Assembly (NCBI GenBank): GCA_902495455.1
Contig: CABUXJ010000002.1
Span: forward strand, 1-64,000
From: an uncultured Prevotella sp.
GTDB taxonomy: Bacteria; Bacteroidota; Bacteroidia; Bacteroidales; Bacteroidaceae
Length of the DNA: 64,000 bases
Direction of reading: 5' to 3'
Positions 50,803 through 57,797 of the stretch are shown piece after piece (within the stretch, counting starts at the first letter, position 1; each line of letters begins with the position of its first letter). Made by a program: the position numbers and the translations under genes. The notes under the pieces were generated by a model. It was given only the letters and a program-made list of their open reading frames with translations. It made no database searches and was not told the origin of the DNA.

Positions 50803-52255
50803 CAAACAGCCCGGAGTGCTCCGGTCGCTTGACTGGTGGACGATAGGCATCTATCTCGCCCTGCTCACCTTCGGATGGATAAGCGTCTGCGGAGCGAGCT
50901 ACACCTACGGCGATACCGACATATTCAGTCTCGGCACACGTTCGGGCATGCAGATTGTGTGGATTGGGACGTCGATATGTCTCGGCTTCGTGCTTCTCAT
51001 GTTGGACGACCGGCTGTACGACACGTTCGCTTACGTCATCTATGCAGCCTTGCTGTTACTGCTTTTTGTGACGATATTCAATCCTCATCAGATTAAAGGT
51101 TCGCGCTCGTGGCTTGTTCTCGGGCCGTTGCGTCTTCAGCCGGCAGAGTTCGCCAAGTTCGCCACGGCGTTGGCATTGGCCAAATTCATGAGCGTCCACG
51201 GCTACAACATACACCGTTGGAAACACTTTGCCGTCACGCTGCTGATTATCCTTACGCCTATGATGTTCATCATATTGCAGCGTGAGACGGGTTCGGCATT
51301 GGTCTACTTAGCCTTCTTCCTCATGTTCTATCGTGAGGGAATGCCCGGCAGCATCCTCTTCACGGGCGTTGCCGCAGTCATCTATTTCGTCGTCGGCATA
51401 CGTTTTGAGGACACGATGCTTTGGGATACGCCCACGTCCGTGGGCAAGTTTACGGTGCTCTTGTTTGTCCAGATATTCACCGCCGTGATGGTCAGTGTCT
51501 ACTGCCGCGAGCGTCGTCTGATGTGGCGGATATTGTTTTATTGCGTCGGTATCACGCTGCTGTTTCTCCTTTTCTCCGAATATGTGATACCGTTTGATGT
51601 CGTCTGGGTTCAGTTGGTGCTCAGTGCGCTGCTGATTGGAATGTTGTTGTGGTGCGCGTTGGCCACCCGTCTGCGCAATTATTACTTCATAATAGCCTTT
51701 GCTTTGGGTTCGATGGCGTTCTTCTATTCGGCCGACTACGTGCTTAACAACGTGCTGGAAGCGCATCAGCGAGTCCGGATAAACGTGCTGTTGGGTTTGG
51801 AAGAAGATCTTGCGGGAGCTGGATATAACGTCCATCAGAGTGAGATAGCCATCGGTTCAGGCGGTCTGGAGGGCAAAGGCTTCCTCAATGGGACGCAGAC
51901 CAAGCTTAAGTTCGTGCCCGAACAGGACACCGACTTCATCTTCTGTACCGTCGGTGAAGAGGAAGGTTTCCTCGGTTCGGCCGGTGTGCTGATACTCTTT
52001 CTCGCCCTCATATTGCGTCTGATACATCTTGCCGAACGTCAACCCTACCGTTTCGGCCGCGTCTATGGCTATTCTGTGTTGTCCATATTCCTGTTTCATG
52101 TGTTTATCAATGTGGGCATGGTGCTCGGTCTGACGCCCGTCATCGGTATTCCGTTGCCGTTCTTCAGCTATGGCGGTTCGTCGCTATGGGGCTTCACGTT
52201 CCTTCTTTTCATCTTCCTGAGGATAGATGCGGGAAGGAACTTGGTAAGAAACTAA
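50783..52255 (+). CDS. rodA: Rod shape-determining protein RodA (SEDS glycosyltransferase)
   Basis: A 490-residue polytopic SEDS protein that polymerises glycan strands with PBP2. Family motifs are present: GSRSWLVLGPLRLQPAEFAKFATALALAKF, NVHQSEIAIGSGGLEGKGFLNGTQ and GIPLPFFSYGGSS. It is longer than E. coli RodA (370) because of extra hydrophobic sequence in the middle (about 175-290), as is usual in Bacteroidales. The ATG at 50783 overlaps the mrdA end by 20 bases. It is last in the operon, and a family C palindrome follows 4 bases after its stop. Confidence 0.94.
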   Translation: MTQGSGNKQPGVLRSLDWWTIGIYLALLTFGWISVCGASYTYGDTDIFSLGTRSGMQIVWIGTSICLGFVLLMLDDRLYDTFAYVIYAALLLLLFVTIFNPHQIKGSRSWLVLGPLRLQPAEFAKFATALALAKFMSVHGYNIHRWKHFAVTLLIILTPMMFIILQRETGSALVYLAFFLMFYREGMPGSILFTGVAAVIYFVVGIRFEDTMLWDTPTSVGKFTVLLFVQIFTAVMVSVYCRERRLMWRILFYCVGITLLFLLFSEYVIPFDVVWVQLVLSALLIGMLLWCALATRLRNYYFIIAFALGSMAFFYSADYVLNNVLEAHQRVRINVLLGLEEDLAGAGYNVHQSEIAIGSGGLEGKGFLNGTQTKLKFVPEQDTDFIFCTVGEEEGFLGSAGVLILFLALILRLIHLAERQPYRFGRVYGYSVLSIFLFHVFINVGMVLGLTPVIGIPLPFFSYGGSSLWGFTFLLFIFLRIDAGRNLVRN

Positions 52256-52259
52256 GTTA

Positions 52260-52443
52260 AACGAAGAGTGAAGAATGAAGAGTGAAGAAGTTGCTGCCGC
52301 CTTTCCAACTGTTATTCAATCGCAGTTGGAAAGGCGGCAGCAACTTCTTCACTCTTCATTCTTCACTCTTCGTTATTCCATTCAATCGCAGTTGGAAAGG
52401 CGGCAGCAACTTCTTCGTTCTTCACTCTTCACTCTTCACTTTC
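52260..52443. repeat. Perfect palindrome, family C, copy 2
   Basis: Arms 52260-52310 and 52324-52374 are perfect 51-base complements around the 13-base loop GTTATTCAATCGC. A further arm-like segment (52381-52443) repeats the right half and runs into the 3' end of gldH. It lies between convergent rodA and gldH. Confidence 0.95.
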
Positions 52444-52895
52444 ATTCCCACATCCGTGATGCCGGGCAGGTTTTCGCGTCTCATGTTGTGGCGGATGCGC
52501 ACGTTGAGCGAATCTCCGTCGGCGAGAGTGACGTTTGTGAGATGAAAGCGATACTGATAGCATCCCACTCCGCGTCCTTTTATGCTGCCGTCTTCGCCTG
52601 CCAGACGGCAACGTAGCGTGTCACAGCGTGTCACCTTGGCCGGCAGAACGGTCTGTTCGACAATCATGCTGAGCCCCGTGAACGGATAGGCGCCGGTCGT
52701 CCGCAGTCCCACCTCTTCCTTGTAGACACCACCTTGTGCCACCGGCTTTATGTTGAAGACCAGCGTGTCGTCCTTGTTCCACTCCTCATGGGCGAGCGGT
52801 TGATAATGGTCATAAACAGTCTTACGGTTGCACGACAGCAGTGTCGCCGCAACCGTAAGCAAAGATATCATGATCGGAAAGCTATTCTTTCGCAT
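52422..52895 (-). CDS. gldH: Gliding motility-type lipoprotein GldH
   Basis: A 157-residue lipoprotein with signal peptide MRKNSFPIMISLLTVAATLLSC; the lipobox is LLSC. The rest is beta-rich (HEEWNKDDTLVFNIKPVAQGG), as in GldH. The family is linked to gliding and type IX secretion but is also common in non-gliding Bacteroidales. The start at 52895 lies 14 bases inside the end of ricT. The last codons (KVKSEE) are encoded by the family C repeat, so the original C terminus may have been replaced. Confidence 0.85.
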   Translation of the reverse strand: MRKNSFPIMISLLTVAATLLSCNRKTVYDHYQPLAHEEWNKDDTLVFNIKPVAQGGVYKEEVGLRTTGAYPFTGLSMIVEQTVLPAKVTRCDTLRCRLAGEDGSIKGRGVGCYQYRFHLTNVTLADGDSLNVRIRHNMRRENLPGITDVGMKVKSEE

Positions 52896-54264
52896 CCTGT
52901 TGCTGATTGTTCCGTGGCTGACGGTTTCCCGGTCGCCGTCCGTTTCGTCCCCGTTGTTGCGACTGATGGTTGTTGCGGGCTTCCTGTCCGTTGCCGTCGT
53001 GTGCCTGTCCGGACTCCGGAACAGGCCGATTAGTCTGCTGCTGGCGGTTGTCCGGACGGCGTGTACCCTCTTGAACGGTGTCGTCGCCGCCTTGTGGACC
53101 ATCAGCCCGGTTGTCTCGGCGTGTCGTTGCGCCCTGTCGTTGTTGTGCGCCCGCGGCTTGTCGCGGTCCTTTTCCACCCTGTCTCTTCTTCTTTCTGGCC
53201 TTGTCAAATCGCGTTATGTCGCCATTAGCCAGCAAGTCTGCTGGCCGATTCTGCTCCTTGCGCTTGCCGTCATCCTGCAGTGAAGCCGGTTTTTCGCCGC
53301 GCCGGTTCATCTCGATGATGGCCTTGGCGCGCTCCGCACTGATGACTTCGAGGTTGGCGGCAATGTTCTTGTCCGTCGAATAGGTTATCATGCCGGCGAG
53401 TATGTCCGACTTGAACAGGTAGTAGTCGCAGTCGAGAGCCTGCAGTATGACCTCCTTGCTCGGCAGCCGGCGGCTCGCCTCGACGTAGCTGTCCACCTCA
53501 TAGTTGAGACAGCACTTCAACTTGGCGCACATTCCGGCCAGCTTCTGCGGGTTGAGCGAAATGTCCTGAAAGCGTGCCGAGTTGGTGCTTACGCTGTTGA
53601 AGTTCTTCATCCATGTCGCGCAACACAATTCCCGTCCGCACGGTCCCGTGCCTCCGATGCGTCCGGCCTCCTGCCGCGCACCGATCTGTTTCATCTCGAT
53701 GCGCACGTGGAAGGTGTCGGCCAGCACCTTGATGAGCTGTCGGAAATCGACGCGCTCGTCCGCGATATAGTAGAATATGGCTTTGTTGCAGTCACCCTGA
53801 TACTCCACGTCTCCGATTTTCATTTTCAGCCCGAGGTCCTTTGCTATCTGTCGGCTTTCGATCATGGTCTCATGCTCGCGGGCCTTGGCTTCCCGATACT
53901 TGTCCATGTCGACCGGTCTGGCGAGTCGGTAGACGCGCTTGATGTCGTCGGCCGAGCGCAGGTTGGCCTTCTTCAGCTGCATCTTGACCAACCGTCCGGT
54001 GAGAGTGACCACGCCGATGTCGTGGCCCGGGTTTGCCTCGACGGCCACGATGTCGCCCTTCTTCAGCTCCAGATTGTTGACGTTGTGGTAATATCCCTTG
54101 CGTGTGTGCTTAAACTGCACCTCCACCAGGTCCGTCGTGTCCGTATTGCCCGGCACGTCGGCCAGCCAGTCGTACGTGTTCAGCTGCCTGTCCTGCCGTC
54201 CGACGGCCTCTTTGCTCAGCCCGCGGTCGCAGCCGCAGCATATTTTATAATCCTTGTCGTTCAT
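52882..54264 (-). CDS. ricT: PSP1/RicT family protein
   Basis: A 460-residue protein with the PSP1 core domain (about 60-330). The conserved cysteine-rich signature GPCGRELCCATWMKNF...GMCAKLKCCLNYE is intact. In Bacillus, RicT is part of the Y-complex that adjusts RNase Y-dependent RNA processing; the role in Bacteroidota is unknown. The last 105 or so residues are highly Arg, Gln, Asn and Gly-rich and probably disordered. The start at 54264 (MNDKDYKICCGCDRG) is preferred to a longer frame from 54408. It lies between holB and gldH, a conserved order. Confidence 0.9.
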   Translation of the reverse strand: MNDKDYKICCGCDRGLSKEAVGRQDRQLNTYDWLADVPGNTDTTDLVEVQFKHTRKGYYHNVNNLELKKGDIVAVEANPGHDIGVVTLTGRLVKMQLKKANLRSADDIKRVYRLARPVDMDKYREAKAREHETMIESRQIAKDLGLKMKIGDVEYQGDCNKAIFYYIADERVDFRQLIKVLADTFHVRIEMKQIGARQEAGRIGGTGPCGRELCCATWMKNFNSVSTNSARFQDISLNPQKLAGMCAKLKCCLNYEVDSYVEASRRLPSKEVILQALDCDYYLFKSDILAGMITYSTDKNIAANLEVISAERAKAIIEMNRRGEKPASLQDDGKRKEQNRPADLLANGDITRFDKARKKKRQGGKGPRQAAGAQQRQGATTRRDNRADGPQGGDDTVQEGTRRPDNRQQQTNRPVPESGQAHDGNGQEARNNHQSQQRGRNGRRPGNRQPRNNQQQDAKE

Positions 54265-54385
54265 ATTAATCTCTATGTATGTACCCCGCGAATCCTTGCG
54301 AGAGGGCCGTGTGGGGCGATGCTTTATGTGGTTGTATGTATATTTGTTGTTTTTGGTATCCGGTGGGGCTGTCTGCGTCCGCTGC

Positions 54386-55633
54386 CTATTTTTGCAGCAA
54401 TAGCACAATCATCTGCATGGCCATGTCAAAGAATACGATCTTCGCATTGGCGTTCTGCCCGATGTCGCGTATGGCCCGGTTGGCCAGCTCGTTCATCTGC
54501 AGGATATTCTTTTCGTTGACGAAGCGTGCGAATCTGACGGCAAATTCCTCCTCTTCCCGTGTCATGTATGTCAGTTGCGGATTGCCGAAGTTGTACATGA
54601 AGTTTTCGCGTGCCATCCGCAGGAAATACTCCAGAAAACGTTTCTGCTTCTCCCGTCCGAACGACGCTATCGTCTCGCTCCACTTCTTCATGTCCCTGAC
54701 GTTGCGGGCGTAAGCCAGTCTCATCAGTGTGCGGAACATGTCGAGGAACAGTCCGTTTTCACCTCCCGCGTCAAGTGCCTCCATCGCTTTGAGCCAGTCG
54801 CCGGCCGCCATGCGTGCCAAGCGTCGTGCGTCCTCTTCGCCCATACCGCGGTGCTCGACGAGCCCGTGGACCATACTCTCGTCGTCGATGCGCTTGATGT
54901 CGATGCGTTGCGTGCGGCTGCGTATCGTTTCCAACAGTCGGTCCGGTTCGTCGCTGACCATGATGAAGACCGTCCGGCTGGGTGGTTCCTCAATCAGTTT
55001 GAGCATCTTGTTGGCGCACTCGATGTTCATGCGTTCCGGCAGCCAGATGACCGCCACTTTATATCCGCCCTGACTCGACACGAGGCTGAGTTTGTGCGTC
55101 AGCGCATCGCTTTCGCCGGCGGTGATGATGGCCTGTTGGTTTTCCGCCCCGATGGCCCTCATCCACTTGTCCATCGTGAAGTAAGGGCTGTCCATGATCA
55201 TTTCGTGCCACTCGCGTGCGAAGTCGTCACTGACCGGTTTGTAGTCGCTGCTCATCGAGGGCAACTTGATGGTAGGGTAGGTGAAGTGCAGGTCCGGATG
55301 TCGCATGTTGGCGAGCATGGGATTTTCATTCGAGGAGGGAGGAGTGGGGAGGGAGGAGTGAGAATAGTCTTCTGCACTTAAAGCATTTCTCACTCCACAC
55401 TCCTCACTCCTCACTCCTCGAAAGTCTCCACACTCCACACTCCTCACTCCTCGAATGACTCCTCCTCGAAAATCTCTTTCCAACAGATGGCAAGCGAAAG
55501 CCATAGCCAGCGCCATCTTTCCGCAGCCTCGCGGTCCGCAGAACATCATGGCGTGGGGGATGCGGTCCTCGTCGCACATCTGCATCAGACGTGCCTTGAT
55601 TTCCTCCTGACCTATCACATCGCTGAACTTCAT
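54386..55633 (-). CDS. holB: DNA polymerase III clamp-loader subunit delta' with repeat-derived insert
   Basis: A 415-residue clamp-loader subunit. It has a P-loop-like CGPRGCGKMALAMAFACHLL (about 32-51) and later blocks NIECANKMLKLIEEPPSRTVFIMVSDEPDRLLETIRSRTQ. The usual cysteine zinc loop of delta' should follow the first helix. Instead, residues about 54-103 read as low-complexity sequence (GVRSVECGDFRGVRSEECG, SSLPTPPSS) encoded by a palindromic DNA repeat, before family sequence resumes at RHPDLHFTYPT. The frame stays open, and the protein is about 40 residues longer than I would expect. It is first in holB-ricT-gldH. Confidence 0.88.
   Translation of the reverse strand: MKFSDVIGQEEIKARLMQMCDEDRIPHAMMFCGPRGCGKMALAMAFACHLLERDFRGGVIRGVRSVECGDFRGVRSEECGVRNALSAEDYSHSSLPTPPSSNENPMLANMRHPDLHFTYPTIKLPSMSSDYKPVSDDFAREWHEMIMDSPYFTMDKWMRAIGAENQQAIITAGESDALTHKLSLVSSQGGYKVAVIWLPERMNIECANKMLKLIEEPPSRTVFIMVSDEPDRLLETIRSRTQRIDIKRIDDESMVHGLVEHRGMGEEDARRLARMAAGDWLKAMEALDAGGENGLFLDMFRTLMRLAYARNVRDMKKWSETIASFGREKQKRFLEYFLRMARENFMYNFGNPQLTYMTREEEEFAVRFARFVNEKNILQMNELANRAIRDIGQNANAKIVFFDMAMQMIVLLLQK
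55329..55475. repeat. Palindromic repeat inside the holB frame
   Basis: Arms 55329-55363 and 55388-55422 (35 bases each, TTCGAGGAG... and its complement) match at all but a few positions. A third arm-like segment, CTCCACACTCCTCACTCC, reaches 55466. The unit words GGAGTGAGGAGTG resemble other dispersed repeats here. It is translated as the odd segment of HolB. Confidence 0.9.
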
Positions 55634-55694
55634 CCGTTTTCTGTCACCTTATATATTATAATGTATAGTGTATGAATTTTAAAGAAATCTCCTT

Positions 55695-55738
55695 CATCTC
55701 GTAGGCACCCTCCCCTTGGGGAGGGCCGGGGTGGGGCC
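55695..55738 (+). repeat. CCCTCCCC unit on the 3' side of metF
   Basis: A 44-base element CATCTCGTAGGCACCC...GGGGTGGGGCC. It is the near-exact reverse complement (one difference) of 56797-56840, so metF is bracketed by inverted copies. Confidence 0.9.
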
Positions 55739-55764
55739 GGGCCCTCGTGGTGGGGCTCGCTCCC

Positions 55765-56718
55765 CTACAACCTCTTCGCCACCTCCACGACAGAGTCGAC
55801 CGCCGAGACGGTATAGAAGTGTATGTTGTTGACGCCGTGGGCATACAGATCGCGACACTGCTCCACAGCCCATTCCACGCCGAGCCGCCGTGCCTCTTCG
55901 TCCGTGCGGCATTTGACAGCCTCTTCGGCCAGTGCCTGCGGGATGTCACAGTGGAATGTCTTCGGCACGACCGTGAGCTGACTCAGCTTGGCCAGCGGTT
56001 TGATGCCGGGGATTATGGGGATGGTGATACCCATCGCGCGGGCACGTTCCACAAAATCGAAGTATTTGCTGTTGTCATAAAACAGTTGTGTCACGGCAAA
56101 ACTTGCCCCGAGGTCCTGCTTTTCCTTGAGTCGGGCCATGTCCATCTCGAGGTTTGGCGCCTCCTCGTGTTTCTCCGGATAGCAGGCCACGCCGAAGTCA
56201 AACTTCTGACCGGGACACTTGATTGGCGTCCCGTCGGCAAACCGTCCCTCATTGAAGCTCACCACCTGACGGATCAGGTCCGTCGTGTGCTCGTGTCCGC
56301 CTTCGGCCGGCGTGAAGTGGCGGTCCTCGCGCGCCTTGTCTCCGCGCAGGAGCAACAGATTGCTTATGCCGAGAAACTGCAGGTCCAGCAACTCATACTC
56401 GATGTTTTCCACCGTTGTGCCGCTGCAGATGATGTGTGGCATGACCGGTATGCCATACTTGTTTTGTATGGCGGCGGCGATGGCTATCGTGCCCGGGCGG
56501 CGGCGTATGCGGCTGCGCTCGATCAGTCCGCCATCCAGCTCCTTGTAGACAAACTCACTGTGGTGGGTGGTGATGTTGATGAAGAGCGGGTCCAACGGCT
56601 TCAACTTGTCGATGGTTGTGAACAGTCGTTCCGTGCCCGTACCCTTCAGCGGCGGTAGCACCTCAAAAGAGAAGTGTTTCCGCTCTTTGTCCTTATATAT
56701 CAATTCTGCTACTGTCAT
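55765..56718 (-). CDS. metF: Methylenetetrahydrofolate reductase
   Basis: A 317-residue FAD enzyme that makes 5-methyltetrahydrofolate for methionine synthesis. Motifs include SFEVLPPLKGTGTERLF, TTHHSEFVYKEL, HIICSGTTVENIEYELLDLQFLGISNLLLLRGD and DLGASFAVTQLFYDN. The start at 56718 (MTVAELIYKDKERKHFSFEV) fits the family; the frame stays open upstream through repeat sequence, but that part is not expected to be coding. A promoter-like TAAATTTG lies at 56743-56750. It uses the same methylenetetrahydrofolate pool as ThyA. Confidence 0.96.
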   Translation of the reverse strand: MTVAELIYKDKERKHFSFEVLPPLKGTGTERLFTTIDKLKPLDPLFINITTHHSEFVYKELDGGLIERSRIRRRPGTIAIAAAIQNKYGIPVMPHIICSGTTVENIEYELLDLQFLGISNLLLLRGDKAREDRHFTPAEGGHEHTTDLIRQVVSFNEGRFADGTPIKCPGQKFDFGVACYPEKHEEAPNLEMDMARLKEKQDLGASFAVTQLFYDNSKYFDFVERARAMGITIPIIPGIKPLAKLSQLTVVPKTFHCDIPQALAEEAVKCRTDEEARRLGVEWAVEQCRDLYAHGVNNIHFYTVSAVDSVVEVAKRL

Positions 56719-56742
56719 CTGCCGTATGCACACATTAGGCTG

Positions 56743-56750
56743 CAAATTTA
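56743..56750 (-). promoter_or_regulatory. -7 promoter element of metF
   Basis: TAAATTTG on the minus strand, 24 bases before the ATG. Confidence 0.55.
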
Positions 56751-56796
56751 ATAAAAAAATATCGCTTTGCCGCAGATTTGCCCGTTTTTTTACGAC

Positions 56797-56840
56797 GGCC
56801 CCACCCCGGCCCTCCCCAAGGGGAGGGTGCCTGCGAGATG
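56797..56840 (-). repeat. CCCTCCCC unit on the 5' side of metF
   Basis: Reverse-complement copy of 55695-55738 with one difference. It lies 47 bases upstream of the metF promoter box. Confidence 0.9.
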
Positions 56841-56871
56841 AAGGGGCGTTTCCCATTTTCAACTAATTTTC

Positions 56872-57069
56872 AACGCAAAGACCGCAAAGACGCAAAGAGG
56901 GCGCAGACGCGCATACGGAAGTACGCAAAGGCATGACTAAGGTCATGCGTTACGCCTTTCCAAGATATTGTAACATACGCTCAAGTAGGGTTGCATGACC
57001 TTAGTCATGCCTTTGCGTACTTCCGTATGCGCGTCTGCGCCCTCTTTGCGCCTTTGCGGTCTTTGCGTT
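56872..57069. repeat. Longest palindrome of the GCAAAG family
   Basis: Arms 56872-56948 and 56993-57069 are 77 bases each and differ at only a few positions. The loop is 44 bases. The outer part is the shared AACGCAAAGACCGCAAAGAC motif. The inner part (GGGCGCAGACGCGCATACGG, then GCATGACTAAGGTCATGC) is unique to this copy and includes a nested small palindrome. It lies between divergent metF and the GH51 gene. Confidence 0.92.
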
Positions 57070-57098
57070 TAAATTTAATGTCCTTTGTCAAATTAATT

Positions 57099-57545
57099 CT
57101 GAATTTAGCCGCAAAATCCGTGGGTACTTTTCAAAAAATTTCCGCCTCGCTCCCAAATTTTCAAATCCTGCGAAGGTCAAAATCACGCGGTTTTTTCGGC
57201 AGAAAAACCGCCACTTTTGCAACTGGTTATTACACAACCACTTACAATCACACAAGTCTCCCTCCCCTTGGGGCGGGCGGGGTGGGGCCCTCCCGCAAGG
57301 GCCCCACGGGGTTGCAACGGGGCCCTTACGGCATTCTGGCGGCGGCCCCGTTGCAACATGACGGCGTGCTCGTTGCGATGCCGCGGGGCCCTTATTGCTC
57401 GACGAGCCCCGCTTTTTTGTCCTTTTCCGGCAGTCAAAAATTCGCGAAGTTTTTCAAAAATGAATAGCCGTGGGGCCCTTACGGCCCCTTTCAATGGACT
57501 TTGATGCCGCAGGTCTCTCCCCTTTGGGGGAGCAGGAGGGGGCTT
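57099..57545. repeat. Family B composite repeat, copy B3
   Basis: Flank blocks CCGCAAAATCCGTGGGTACTT, CTCCCAAATTTTCAAATC and CACGCGGTTTTTTCGGCAG match B2. A nested CTCCCTCCCCTTGGGGCGGG unit lies at 57259-57278, followed by the GC core (57285-57415) with GTTGCAACATGACGGCGTGC. The end carries AAAAATTCGCGAAGTTTTTCA, matching B2 AAAAACTCGTCAACTTTTTCA. The 1,079-base gap between metF and the GH51 gene is almost wholly repeat. Confidence 0.8.
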
Positions 57546-57652
57546 TAAGGCCCTTATTGCCCATCGAAATGCAGATCTTTGAACGCTTTTCTGAACATGA
57601 TTTTGTAAATAAATATCATCCCATTGTAGGGTCTTTACATCGGGCTTGGACA

Positions 57653-57690
57653 TATCCGGCTCCCTCCCTTCGGGAGGGTTGGGGTGGGTT
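57653..57690 (+). repeat. Half-copy of the CCCTCCC repeat upstream of the GH51 gene
   Basis: ATATCCGGCTCCCTCCC and TTCGGGAGGGTTGGGGTGGG match positions 43-79 of the window base for base. Confidence 0.9.
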
Positions 57691-57733
57691 TTTGGTAAGT
57701 GTTGGGGTTTTTATTGAAGTTTCAGCCGCATTG

Positions 57734-57766
57734 TTTGTCCGTTGTCATTTTTTTGTCGTATCTTTG
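57734..57766 (+). promoter_or_regulatory. Bacteroidota promoter of the GH51 gene
   Basis: TTTG (57734-57737) and TATCTTTG (57759-57766), 21 bases apart, 31 bases before the ATG. Confidence 0.75.
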
Positions 57767-57797
57767 TCAAATCTAACTAAATTTTAATATACAAGAT

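Noticed and set aside
52896..53207. Longer gldH frame
   Set aside because: It is antisense-free but out of frame inside ricT. The lipoprotein signal begins at 52895.
55387..55470. Cysteines in the HolB insert as a replacement zinc site
   Set aside because: The two ECG motifs come from identical repeat words and lack the CxxC spacing of the normal module.
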